From Helianthus annuus (lineage: Eukaryota > Streptophyta > Magnoliopsida > Asterales > Asteraceae), in the NCBI RefSeq assembly GCF_002127325.2, contig NC_035439.2, forward strand, positions 138,695,901 through 138,759,900: a stretch of DNA of 64,000 nt, written 5' to 3'. The translations under genes were made by a program, and so were the position numbers. This document shows positions 1 through 11,895 of this stretch, one piece after another (position 1 is the first letter of the stretch; every line of letters begins with the position of its first letter). The notes under the pieces were generated by a model that did not search any database, was not told where the DNA came from, and worked only from the letters and a program-made list of their open reading frames with translations.

Positions 1-305
1 TGCAGGTACTATACGAAATGGGCTGGTATAGGCGTCCTAAGCATCGTACATAGTCTCGCAAACTCGATGCTGCATCTGAATGAACAATATTTATTACTTT
101 TTGATCCGCTGTGGATATATTCAACTTCTGTAATACATTTGATAATTACAACCAGAGGTTGAAGTTTATATATTTATCTTAAGCTTCCGCTGTGCATTAT
201 ATAATTGTGTGGTTTAACTATATTGTTGCCAACATCATCACGGTAATCCCCCACCGGGCCCACTGGTGAGACACGTGGAAAACGGGGTGTGACACCCTGT
301 ACAAA
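1..305. other. No gene recognised; repeat-like flank
   Basis: I see no coding signal. The 67-codon minus-strand reading frame at 174-377 has no recognisable domain and runs into the adjacent tandem repeat. Around 280-293 a run ending in gggtgtgaca resembles the end of the gypsy LTRs seen later in the window, so this may be an LTR remnant, but no partner end or TSD is visible. Confidence 0.4.
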
Positions 306-1033
306 GCCCACTCTCTCTCCAACCCATAATGCATTTGTGACATTACAATCATAAAAATAAAATAACATAAGTAACAATAAAAATGTAAATATTAAGTTGA
401 AATTATATATGTTAATGTATGTAACATTTTAACACTCATATAAAGAAAATTAACTAATACATATCAAAGCATATTCTTTTAAGTAACGTGCTAAGAAATT
501 CAGTTTGAATATTAATATTTATAATGGGTTGTATGTGGAAAACACACTAATACATGGATTGTATGAGGACTGCACATTGCTACGTGAAAACCAAAGGATA
601 ATTAATCCTTACACAATCTGCCGCACATCCAATTTAATTATTCATTTCCTTCGATCTTTAATATATAGCCCACTCTCTCTCCAGCCCATAATGCATTTGT
701 GACAATACAATCATAAAAATAAAATAACATAAGTAACAATAAAAATGTAAATATTAAGTTGAAATTATTAAATTGTGATATGCTAAAGTATTTAACATTT
801 TAACACTCATATAAAGAAAATTAACTAATATATATCAAAGCATATTCTTTTAAGTAACGTGCTAAGAAATTCAATTTGAATATTAATAATGGGTTGTATG
901 TGGACAACACACTACTACGTGGATTGTATGAGGACTGCACATTGCTACGTGAAACCCAAAGGATGATTAATCCTCACACAATCTGCCACGCATCCAATTT
1001 ACCTATTCGTTTCCTTCGATCTTTAATATATAG
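306..1033. repeat. Two-copy direct tandem duplication, period 362 bp
   Basis: The unit starting gcccactctctctcc at 306 recurs at 668, and the two copies stay aligned through the AT-rich middle to the motif ctttaatatatag. The copies differ by scattered substitutions and a small indel near 780. Short reading frames at 505-702 and 876-1076 are the same non-conserved frame in both copies, and I do not regard them as genes. Confidence 0.85.
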
Positions 1034-1055
1034 AGTAATGATGTATTCCTTATAT

Positions 1056-1478
1056 CAAGGGGTGCAAGCGAGCTGAGCCGAGCCCGAGCTCGACTCGATT
1101 CGATCTTTGTTGCCAAAGCTCGAGCTCATAGGCGGACCTTAAAGCTCGAGCTTGGCTCGGGCTCAGCTCGTTTTTTTAATTTATTAATCAATTTTTTTTA
1201 TAATCATTGTTTTATATAAAAATATAGTTATTTAATATAATTTAGTAAATAATAACTATTAAAATTTAAATACATATGTAATATATTAATGAAATACTAA
1301 ATAAACATTAGGCTCGTTTAGGCTCGTGAGACGGCCCGAGCTCGATAAGTGAAACTCGGGCTCGTTTACTAAACGAGCTTGTTTTTAGGCTCGGGATCGT
1401 TAAAGCTCGGCCCGTTCAAGCTTTTTGTCAAGCCAAACTCGAGTAGCTCGCGAGTAGCTTGGCTCGTTTACACCCCCT
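1056..1478. mobile_element. Non-autonomous hAT-type element (MITE), GAGCTCG-rich
   Basis: The ends are imperfect inverted repeats: caaggggtgcaagcgagc at the left, and ggctcgtttacacccc at the right, which pairs with it. The flanks are an 8-bp duplication with one mismatch (ccttatat at 1048-1055, acttatat at 1479-1486), the length expected of hAT insertions. Both arms are dense in gagctcg/gctcgag and enclose an AT-rich centre at about 1170-1310. No coding capacity is present. Confidence 0.7.
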
Positions 1479-1487
1479 ACTTATATG

Positions 1488-1917
1488 TAAGGTTGGAGAA
1501 CCCGCTAGTCGTTAGTCGGCCTGTGAGGTGGTGATTAGCTACTACTCGAGATTAATTGGGATTAATCCGATCTGGCTTTTTATATGTAATTTTCAGTTTT
1601 ATGTATACATATACACATTTTTATAGGTAAATATTTTAAATAGCTAGGTTTTAACTTTTACTCAACTCAGTTTTTTAAGTATACAAGATTAATTGTTGGA
1701 ATTAACATGATTTGGTTGGAAACTGACCGGAATTTAGAGGTTTTGGCCGGAATATACGGTCTTTTTGCCAGAATCTGGCCGGAATTGCCGAGTTTTGGCT
1801 GGCCGACTAGATCCGACTAGGCCCAACTAGCGATTAATGGACTGATTAACGAAAAATTACTTGGTTACTTGCCGACTAGCGGTTAATCGACGACTAGTCA
1901 CGATTTTTACAACACTG
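1488..1917. mobile_element. Second non-autonomous hAT-type element, abutting the first
   Basis: A perfect 8-bp duplication cttatatg flanks it (1480-1487 and 1918-1925). The right end, read inward, begins cagtgttgtaaaaatcg. The left end (taaggttggagaac) matches it only partly. Subterminal arms carry ctagtcg/cgactag motifs at both sides. There is no ORF. Its left TSD overlaps the right TSD of the preceding element. Confidence 0.65.
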
Positions 1918-2958
1918 CTTATATGTAACATATATCTATTGAATTCTTGAAGTGTGTCCATACACAATGAAAATGACTCGCTCATTTCACTCTCGCGCAT
2001 TGTTTTCAAATATAATTTTGCAGGGCCGGCTATCCCCATGTGCAGGGTGGGCTTGAGAACAGGGCCCAAATCATTAAAGGGCCCAAAAATTTTTAAATTT
2101 TCTCTATATATATATATAGCCCAAATCAGTACAGGCCCAAAGTTTGTAAAAAAACCCAATCTTATAACTGATAACAGGCCCCAAATCATTAAACCAATAC
2201 TACAATTGCCGCTGCTCAGGAAACCAAACGTCGCAGGGATTTCTGATCGAACAGACGAACACAAGTACACAATGTCGTGCCAGGGATTCATCATCATCAT
2301 CCGCAGATTCGCAGCAGGAGCCAGGAGGTATTTGTTTGTTGATTTTTGTTTGTTGTTATCTGTTACGAGTCGCAATCACGGTTCCGAGTTACGGTTTCGA
2401 GTTGCAGCTCATCTGAGTCGCAACCAGTTATTGAAAAAGGATTATATGATTTAGTAGAATGCCCAAAAATAAGTTCTCGGTGTATTGTAATTGGGACAAT
2501 TATACTATGAAATCAACAAACAAATAACAACTAACTAATGAAACTATGCTAATATTACAGTATTACTAATAAGAGATACTCACAATATTATGTTTTATAA
2601 GGTAGAGTCGTATAAAGATGCTAACATTAACAGATTCTTTAGTAAAATTACTTTATCCAAGATGTTTATATACTAAGTAAAAGCATTAAAGTTTATTCGT
2701 ATAGGTTTTAGTTTTTAATGATTGATACAATAAACTTGAGAACGAAGATAATTTAATGTGTGCTAGCTACCTTATGTAATTCACCCCTTCTTAGTACCTT
2801 CCATTGTACAGTGTTCCTAATTCAGAATTAGACTTCTTGTGAATTGTGTCTTTAGGTTTGATTGTTGTTTCTTTAACTGTTGTTTATTAATTATACGTTA
2901 AATGTATTAGACTTCGTGTGAATTGTGATTGAATGGATGTTTTTCGTTTGTAGAAATT

Positions 2959-3263
2959 ATGCCTCCCGTTCCTAAATACAAACACCTATCCGGCCATCAA
3001 AAATGTAAGAAGAGGAAGCTAGAGGAAGAGAAAAGAAAGGCGGACGAAGTAAAACAAAACCGAATACACAAGTTTTTTCAAAAGAAACTCAGAGTTCTAA
3101 TTCTAACTTGGGTGACGATAATGTGGGTGAAGACAATGTGAAAGGAGATGAAGAAGCTAATGTGGGCGAAGACAATATGAACGTAGGTGTAGACAACGTG
3201 AACGCAGGTGAAGATAATGTTAATGCTACAGTAGATGAAGAAGCTACTATGTGTGAAGATGAT
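2959..3263 (+). pseudogene. hAT transposase, N-terminal part (broken)
   Basis: The ATG at 2959 follows a plausible 3' splice site (tttgtag). The first ~40 residues are strongly basic (MPPVPKYKHLSG, then KKRKLEEEKRK and IHKFFQKK), a nuclear-localising N-terminus usual for this transposase group. Near 3085-3095 one base is missing, and the reading continues in the next frame as an acidic tract with several degenerate GEDNV/DNVN repeats. The frame runs without stop into the gypsy insertion, and the remainder resumes at 26665. It is not functional: one frameshift here plus the insertion. Zinc-finger MYM-type protein 1-like annotations in plants usually refer to this hAT lineage. Confidence 0.75.
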
Positions 3264-3268
3264 GTTAA

Positions 3269-6200
3269 TGTCACACCCTGGCTTTGCGGAAGCGTGGTTA
3301 ATTTGGTGTGACTTCTTAATACCATAGCTTAATCATAACAAAGCTATATGATTTAAAAATATGCAAGATCATCCATTAAAATAAAAATCAAAACATTGTC
3401 TTAACGGGTTAACACCCAACAACCATAAACTTGTCTAAACATTACAAATTCAAACATAAACACGAATTCAAGGACTGTGACTTGTCCAGGTAAGAGTCAC
3501 ATTCCCCGAACCCTGGATGACCTTGAGCCTAATGCAGCGGAAAACAAGCCATACCGCGCCAGATCGTTAGTTTCCTGAAATACATGTAAGTTGAAAAATC
3601 AACAATAATGTTGAGCGAGTTCATGCGAAAGTGAGTATATAAACCTTTATCTTTATCAAAAACCTGGTATGTAGCAAATAAGGAAAAAGAGATCACCAAT
3701 GGTTTGCAAGGCCATTGATATGTGTGAAGTGCAAGTAGGAAGACTCAAACCTAGCGGATTTTGCGTCGGGCACAAAGTCACCCCAAGGTCCGTTATGCTG
3801 GACCTGGAGTTGGGCTCGCTACACCCAGATAGATCTACCGCTTACGTCCCTCGGTCCTACCATGAGGATTAATGGCCTCCAGTTCCCGCCTACCCACTCA
3901 CATGATCTAAGTAATAACCCTCCTTACGCTAACCATACCGTGTATCAAGTATTTCATAATCATAGTAACATGTATTTCACCCCCGCAGTTTATAAAACTG
4001 AAAAGAGTTAAGAGAAAAGGGGGACATGAACTCACAGTCAGTGCGTCGCTAAGTAGAGTACTCCAAATGTCCGAAAGCTGTGCAACGACCTACATGTGCT
4101 AATTCTATTAGACGTATGGCCGTGCTTTAGCTTTATAGTTTAAGTTTCGGGAAACAGTTAGACAACCGTTCCTTGTATATATTTGGTAGTTAATCTCCTT
4201 CCCAAGGATGGGGGAATTAATACATGCGTGTTTATAATATTAAGTCTCACTTAATATATTTTACTTCTCATTCCAAAATATAATTATTTTTCTCAAAAAT
4301 AATATATTTTCTCTTCGCATAATACTTTCCAAAAATAATACGTTGACAAAATACGCATTTATGAATATTTCCGTATAAAGCGTAAGTTACGTTTTGGCGA
4401 TTTAGTGGTAATAGTAATTACCGTTGTAACTTATATGTTTGTCGTGTTGGCGTTGGTATTATTTTGGGTTCGACAAAGTTTGTAAATATTATTTTTACTC
4501 TAAAAATAATATTTATATATTTTCACAAAATAATCATAAACAGTGTGGTGAAAAATATATTTATCGAATAAATATTTATCACGTTTAGTTTTTGTGAAAA
4601 TCCCACCTCCGATTATTTAATAAATAAAGTCTTGGCGAAATGTATTTTGAAAACATCTCAAAATAGTTTAACACTTGCAAATAATTCTAAGTGTTAGATT
4701 TTAGAAAAATTTCGCCAGAGTTTCCCCTGTAACTGGAGGTGGCCACGCTTTCAAGCGTATCATTTTCTTTTACAAAATCATTCCAACACTTCTTTAAGTC
4801 AACCAACCAATTTCCGATACTTCAAACTAGTTTCAACACATAAAACTTGTAGACTAGTATGTAAAATCGCATTATTACATGAACTTGTAGTTTTCCCGAA
4901 AATCATAGTGTAGATCACCTTATATTTAGTGGATCTATGTATAAAATGGTTTAGTCTTGTAAAAACCCCGTTTTTAGAACAAATCATCCTTTACAACTTC
5001 CCGACAACTTTTATAAAAATTGTTACTTTGTTGGATCTTTCGTTTCACAAGTGTTTATACACTTGTAGTTTGTAAAAATCATATTTGTTAACATATCACC
5101 CAACTTTTATAAAACATGATTTTCTCGACACTTGGTTCTACGAATATACCACTTGTACATACGTAGATCGGCTCGTTTTAAATACTATTTTACAAGTCAA
5201 AATACTTTTACACAAGTTCATGTTTCTCGTGTGGTGGAGTTTCACCTTTTAACCCTCGTACCGACAAAAACAAGCTTATGTCAAGATCTATGATCTTAAC
5301 AAAGTCGGGTTAAACGATGATAAGAGCCACCACATCGTAGATCGGGCCTCAAAAATCAACATATTCGAATACTACAACATTTACACATGTTATGAGCTTT
5401 TAACCAACAATATTCGAGTTTTAGTAGACTTTATAGATTCAAAACGCATGATTCCGACTTTTAACCGTTAAAAATCATATTAACCACTTTAGATACGATC
5501 GAGAGTGAGTTTTAAACATTATACCTCTAGCTCGGGGCTAGGGAAGAATCTAGTTGAAAATGGCGTGGATAAAAGCAAAGAAACGAGGTCCTTCAACTTC
5601 CGCTTGCTTCGAGCTTCCTTATACGTGACCCGTAAGCCTTGTGTGTGCTTGAAATGGCTAAACAAGAACCGAAAGATGGATGGTTGGTGGAGGGGGGTTA
5701 CGGCCGAGAGTAGGGAGAGGGCAAGGAGAGAGTTGAGTTGGTGAATGTAGTGTGCATAATCTCTTATGTTAAGGTGTGGTATTTATAGAGAAAAATTATG
5801 ATTATCGTCCAACGGTTTCTATGTCATCTAGATATCCACACAATCAAATAAAATAATCTAACTTTTGTACTCTCTTGGTTCCCTTGGTTTGGCCGATTTC
5901 CAATGGGGGGGGTATCCGGTTGGATTTCAATTATTCAGTTAGTGTTCAGTTTAGTTAAGTAGGTTAACTTTAGAGGTTAACCCCGTTAGTTGCATGATGC
6001 GTTATACAGCGGGTGTTAGGGTAATCAGGGACCCTTACTGGCTCAGAAAAAGGCTAATAATATTTCTGGCAATATTTTTATGTTCCGGGTATAGTCTGGT
6101 TGTTCGGTTGGATAGTAATCCGTTAAAGTGTTTAAGTAATCCTTTAAGCGTCGTAATTAATATTTTTAGCGACACAATTTATTCTGCAAAGTGTCAGGAA

Positions 6201-6663
6201 TATTTCCTCATGTTTTGGCACTTTATTAGTTAGCTAGAAGCTAGTGTGTTGATAAAAGTGCTGTGTTTTGTGCTTAGAGTACGTTTTAGGCACATCCATT
6301 CTCTGTATCTTATTCCTAGAGACGCAGTTTAACAACCCTTGTATCCCTACACACACTATGGGTGTAGTAAAATATTTCTGGCTCATTCAGGCCTTTAGAG
6401 GCAGTGTGTGCCTGATGCTGGCTATATCAGCATGTTCAATAGGTTATCCGTTCAAATGCTACTGTGCTTTTGTGCATCATGTTTGTCACTAGAGTTCAGT
6501 AAGCAAATAATGTAGTGACAGAAATCAAAGTATGACGCAGATATGTACAAGTATCAACAATCAAGTAGCAGTTTATCAGAAATCTCAGTTAAGCACAGTA
6601 ATTAAGCAGCAATTAATTATTAATTAAATCGTACGGATACCTGGTTTAGTGAGGGTTGTCACA
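3269..6663 (-). repeat. 3' LTR of the Tekay-type element (3395 bp)
   Basis: It runs from tgtcacaccctgg to gggttgtcaca and matches the other LTR, once the nested insertion is removed, with about 15 substitutions and one 1-base indel by eye (roughly 0.4%). A minus-strand TATA box (ctataaata) lies at 5780-5788. Short reading frames inside (for example 5505-5744 and 6268-6492) are repeated in the other LTR and show no domain, so they are not called as genes. Confidence 0.92.
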
Positions 6664-6699
6664 TTCTCCCCCCGTTAAAGAAATTTCGTCCCGAAATTT
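6664..6699 (-). promoter_or_regulatory. Polypurine tract and adjacent stem-loop
   Basis: Directly inside the 3' LTR, the minus strand reads acggggggagaa (6664-6675), the polypurine primer for plus-strand DNA synthesis. Next to it, 6681-6688 (aaatttcg) and 6692-6699 (cgaaattt) form a perfect 8-bp hairpin with a 3-base loop, whose arm overlaps the first base of the pol stop codon's minus-strand TAA. Related hairpins occur at the same place in two other elements of the window. Confidence 0.75.
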
Positions 6700-9350
6700 T
6701 AAGTTCTGCTTGTAGAAGCAGGGTTCTCAGGAAATAAGTGGGGGTATTTCTCTTTCATTCGGTCTTCACGCTCCCAGGTGAATTCCGGACCATGTCTAGC
6801 ATTCCAACGAACTTTGACGAGCTTGACACTGCTCCGGCGGGTCTTGTTCACTTTCCAATCCGTGACCTCGACAGGTTCTTCAACGAAGTGGAGCGTGTCA
6901 TCAATATGAATTTCGTCGGTAGGAATAGCAACGTTAACTTGAGTTGGACTTCTCTTCAGATTGGATACATGAAATGTATCGTGCACATTATTCAGTTCGG
7001 CAGGTAGATCCAACTTGTATGCTACGGTCCCAATTCTTTCCAAAACCTTAAAAGGACCAATGTAGCGCGGATTCAACTTCCCACGCTTCCCAAAGCGTGC
7101 CACACCCTTCCAGGGTGATACCTTCAACAAAACCATATCCCCAACCTCAAACTCCTGAGGTTTCCTTTTCAGATCTGCGTAGGTCTTCTGACGGTCACGG
7201 GCCGCGCTAATGCGATCTCGAATTTGCGCAATCTTATCTTTAGTTTCCTGAACTACATCGGGGCCAACCAATTGTCTATCACCCGCGTCAGACCAACAGA
7301 GCGGCGACCTGCACTTGCGCCCATATAATGCTTCGAATGGCGCGGCACCAATACTGGTGTGGTAGCTGTTGTTGTATGAAAATTCAACCAGGGGTAAATG
7401 CTTATCCCAGCTACCGCCTAAATCCATGACACATGCTCTCAGCATGTCCTCCAACGTCTGAATCGTCCGCTCGCTTTGCCCGTCGGTCTGCGGGTGAAAA
7501 GCAGTGCTCATATTCAGCTTTGAGCCAAAAGCTTCCTGGAAGGATTGCCATATCCTCGATACGAACCTCCCGTCTCTATCAGAAATAATTGAGAGTGGTA
7601 CTCCATGGCGTGTAACAATCTCTCTCATGTAAATTTCAGCCAATTTGCTTGTATTATCCTTCTCGCGGATAGGTAAGAAGTGTGCTGACTTCGTTAAGCG
7701 ATCCACTATCACCCAGATAGTGTCATGGCCTTTTGGCGTTCTTGGCAACTTCGTAATAAAATCCATGGAGATTTCTTCCCACTTCCACTGGGGAATTTTT
7801 GGTTGCTGCAGAAGTCCCGAAGGCTTCTGGTATTCCGCCTTAACTTTGGCGCAAGTTAAACATTTGCTCACGTAAATAGCAACATCGCCTTTCATCCTAG
7901 GCCACCAGTAATAATCTTTAAGATCTTGGTACATCTTATCCGCTCCAGGGTGGATAGAGTACCGCGACTTGTGAGCTTCATCAAAGATAACCTCTCTTAA
8001 ACCACCAAACAGAGGAACCCAAATCCTTTTCCCAAAACACAACGTTCCTTCCCTGTTTGGCACCAATATCTTCTCCATCCCACGGAGATATTCTTCCTCA
8101 AGGTTTCCCTCCTTGAGAGCTTCCTTCTGTGCTGCACGAACGCGCGAGGAAAGGTCGGTTTGAATTATCATTTCCATGGCCCTAACCCTTATGGGCTTGA
8201 TTCTCTCTTTACGACTTAGGGCATCAGCGACCACATTCGCCTTCCCTGGATGATACTTGATCTCGCAGTCGTAATCGTTCAACAACTCGACCCATCGCCT
8301 TTGCCTCATATTCAACTCCTTTTGATTGAATATATGCTGGAGGCTCTTGTGATCTGTGAAGATTGTGCACTTTGTACCGTAAAGGTAGTGTCTCCAGATC
8401 TTTAAGGCAAAAACCACTGCACCTAGCTCCAAATCATGCGTGGTATAGTTCTTTTCATGCACCTTCAGTTGGCGTGATGCGTAGGCGATAACCTTTTGAC
8501 GTTGCATCAACACACAACCCAATCCTTGGCGCGATGCGTCGCAGTATACCACAAAATCATCAGTGCCTTCTGGTAGAGCTAATATTGGTGCGTTACAAAG
8601 CTTATCTTTCAATATCTGAAACGCTTCATCCTGTTTGATTCCCCAATCAAACTTCTTATCCTTTTGCGTGAGGAGTGTCAACGGTTGAGCGATTTTCGAG
8701 AAATCCTCAATAAATCTTCGGTAGTAGCCAGCCAAACCCAAGAATTGCCGGATTTCGGTTGGCGTCTTTGGCACTTCCCAATTCTTGATCGCCTCGATCT
8801 TGGTGGGATCCACGTGGATTCCATTTCCATTCACCATATGTCCAAGGAATTGCACTTCTCTTAGCCAAAACTCGCACTTAGAGAACTTGGCGTACAACTG
8901 CTCCTTCTTCAGCAACTCTAGAATAGCTCTAAGATGTTGCTCGTGCTCAACCTTTGTCTTTGAATAAATCAAGATGTCGTCGATGAATACAATCACGAAC
9001 TTGTCCAGGTATGGCTTACAAACTCGGTTCATCAAATCCATGAACACAGCAGGTGCGTTTGTCAACCCAAACGGCATAACGAGGAACTCGTAGTGTCCAT
9101 ATCGAGTTCTGAAGGCTGTCTTCGGAATACTCTCTTCCTGTATCCGTAGTTGATGGTATCCAGATCGAAGATCGATCTTTGAATAGAAGCTTGAACCTTG
9201 AAGTTGGTCGAACAGATCATCGATTCTTGGCAAAGGATACCTATTCTTGATCGTCAGTTTGTTCAACTCTCTGTAGTCAATACACATACGGAAACTACCG
9301 TCCTTCTTCTTCACAAACAAAACTGGAGCTCCCCAAGGCGAGAAGCTTGG
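6699..9350 (-). pseudogene. pol: Gypsy pol: reverse transcriptase, RNase H, integrase, chromodomain
   Basis: This open frame of about 883 codons is the second part of the polyprotein; it is separated from gag-protease only by one TGA codon at 9351-9353, in the same frame. RT motifs come first ([22 protein letters not shown], catalytic FIDD about residue 112 after the LFVKKKDG start). RNase H follows ([19 protein letters not shown]), then an HHCC integrase zinc finger ([10 protein letters not shown]...CLTC). The integrase core shows its three acids ([24 protein letters not shown]). The C-terminus ([11 protein letters not shown] to FTWERED) is a chromodomain-like module of the Tekay/Del type. 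The segment is otherwise uninterrupted to the TAA at 6699, but has no proper start of its own. Confidence 0.9.
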
Positions 9351-11414
9351 TCAGATAAATCCCTTGTCTAACAAATCTTGAAGTTGTGTCGACAGTTCCT
9401 GCATCTCAGACGGAGCAAGTCTGTAGGGTGCCTTAGCCACAGGCGCGGCGCCTGGAACTAAGTCAATGTGGAACTCTACTTGTCTTTGAGGCGGCAAGCC
9501 AGGCAAGTCTTCTGGAAAGACTTCTGGGTATTCCCTCACGACAGGGATGTCTTCGATCTTCGGCTCAGCAGCCTTTTTATCCACAATGTGTGCTAGAAAA
9601 GCAACACGTCCCTTCTGCAAACACTTCCTCGCTTTCAGGCAGCTAATCATCCTTAACGACGTCTCACGCTTCTCCCCATGAACAACAATGGTCTCACCAT
9701 CATTGGTCGGAATACGAATTATCTTCTCGTGACAAACTATCTCTGCCTTGTTACTCGATAACCAATCCATTCCTACTACCACATCGAAGCTTCCCAACTG
9801 GACTGGTAGTAGATCGAGAGCAAACTCACGCTCTCCCAGCTCGATTACGCAACCTCGAATCACCTCGTTAGCTTCTACTAACTTCCCATTTGCTAATTCG
9901 ATCGAGTATGGAATATCTAACTTACTAGCAGCTAAACCAAGCATGTTTCTAAATTCTAATGACACGAAGCTATAATCGGCACCAGTATCAAACAAAACGG
10001 ATGCATAGCGTTGGTTTACGGGGAACGTACCAGTGACAACATTGGGATCCTGGCGCGCTTCCCTGGCTTCCATGTTAAAAACTCTTCCGCGTGCTTGGTT
10101 TAATTCTGGGCAATTCCTCTTGTAATGCCCAACATCACCGCAGTTAAAACATCCGGGCCTCGGCCCGTTCCCACCATTGTTTCCAGCTTGATTGTTTCCC
10201 TGATTTCGGTTCATGGCGCCTGCTTGGTTAGCAAGATTGGCACGGTTCCCATCACCTCCCTGGTTTCTTTGTGGGCGGTTCCCAGTACCACCACGGTTGT
10301 TCCTATTCCCATATCCTCCTTGGCCTCCCCGGCCAGCATTAGCCCAGCAAGAATCCTTTGAATGACCAGTCTTCCCACATGATTCACAAATTTTTGGCCC
10401 GCATCGGCCAGAGTGATGGCGCTGGCATGAACTACACTTGGGATGAGCACCCATATATCCTCTACCTTTCTTCCTACCACCAGCCGAATCTTGAGCTGGC
10501 GCATTCGATTCCCCTTTCTTAACCACTATCTCGGTGCCCTGCTTGAAATTCGAAAACTTTCGCTTGTTTCCACCTGACGACTCCACATGAGTCTCTTTCT
10601 TCTTCGGCGCGACTTCATCAAACTTGTTCAACCGAATTGCCTCTTCGGTGAGAGCCACACTCAAATCAATGGCTTCAGTGATAGTTGCAGGTTTGGAGGA
10701 AGTCACCATGCTGATTATTTGAGGAGCCAATCCCCAAATGAAGCGTTCAATTCTCTTGAACTCAGGCGTAACCATGTATGGTACCACATGCGACAAATCG
10801 TGGAACCTCTGAACATACTCAGCTATCTTAGAACCTTCCATTTTTAGATGCCAGAATTCGGTCTCTAACCTCTGGATTTCCGCGCGAGAACAGTACTTCT
10901 TGCGCATGAGTTCTTTTAGTTCAGCCCAGGTCAGTGCGTAAGCAGCAGCTTCGCCAAGGGTCTGGACCTGTAGATTCCACCAGGATAGGGCTCCATCCAC
11001 AAATAGCCCTGAGATGTAAGTGACTTGTTGATCCAGCGCGCATTTGCTCATGCGAAGTACGGACTCGGTTTTCTCAGCCCAGCGGACGAAAGCAACAGCA
11101 CCTCCTGTGCCATCGAAGTTTATGGGCTTGCAGTCCAAGAACTGTTTGTAGGTGCACCCTGCACATACATTACAACATAGGAACGGCATTAGCATCTGCT
11201 AAAGGAATCCATTTAGGCCATGGTATGTCTTATTGACTTAGGGTTACCATGAGGAGGATTTTGGTTTCCGTTAATGTTCGAGCTACTTCCGCTTCGAGCT
11301 ACTTCCGCTTGGTCCTCCTTGAGAGGCAGCATATTGAGCAATGGCATTAGCGATAACTTGCTGTAGTTCTTCATGAGTGGTAGGCATCGGCTGTGGCTGA
11401 CGTCTTGGCGCCAT
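9351..11414 (-). pseudogene. gag: Gypsy gag and protease (frameshifted, ends in TGA)
   Basis: The likely start is the ATG at 11414-11412 (MAPRRQPQPMP). The frame is broken about 35 codons on by a perfect 16-bp tandem duplication (11277-11292 and 11293-11308). A long frame resumes below 11160. The retrotransposon gag domain covers WAEKTESVLRMSKC to ERFIWGL. Two zinc knuckles follow (CESCGKTGHSKDSC and CFNCGDVGHYKRNC), either side of a Gly/Asn/Gln-rich linker, then an aspartic protease (VLFDTGADYSFV, GMDWLSSNKAEI). The frame ends at TGA 9351-9353, where relatives read an Arg codon; CGA to TGA is a typical methyl-C change. A possible 89-nt intron (11159-11247) would join the two gag parts in phase. 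Confidence 0.85.
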
Positions 11415-11506
11415 CTTCTAAAGATGTGTACGTTGGTCAGGCCATAGTAAGCATACGAATATAGTAATAGTACTAGCACATAACATCTCATGTTATCAAG
11501 ATATCA

Positions 11507-11614
11507 CACACAACATCCCATGTTATACTCATTATACACACAACATCCCATGTCCCAACATCCCATGTCACAAGTATTATATACACAACATCCCATGTCC
11601 CAACATCCCATGTC
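11507..11614. repeat. Short repeats with core acatcccatgt
   Basis: The core acatcccatgt occurs six times between the upstream ORF and gag, in two larger sub-repeats (cccaacatcccatgtcaca preceded by tatacacac). It sits in the untranslated spacer of the gypsy element. No function is evident. Confidence 0.75.
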
Positions 11615-11895
11615 ACAAAAATATAAATAAGCAATCAAGTGAATCAGATATGGTGAGAATACCGCGATTGCTACATATATCGAGACCATAAAGTGTAGTA
11701 AGTGTGGCATACAACCATCAATCAAATAGGGGCTACATCACCCCTGTACAAAACCATATCATATCAGTATCACATACATCAGGTACATCAAATAAGTATC
11801 AACAAAAGTCAGTAACATCAGGTGGTCTCCAAAAGGTTGTGCAGTCACAATCGCTGTCGTCTCACCAACGTCTACCTCTATAGCACCGATGAGCT

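Noticed and set aside
1954..2454. 166-codon plus frame and 172-codon minus frame at about 2 kb
   Set aside because: They cross the hAT left end and its TSD and include subterminal gggcccaaa repeats; no domain.
6268..6492. 74-codon frame MCLEYVLGTS..., repeated at 26264-26488
   Set aside because: It lies within both gypsy LTRs, so the duplication is due to the LTR pair. No domain, splice signal or conservation beyond the LTR.
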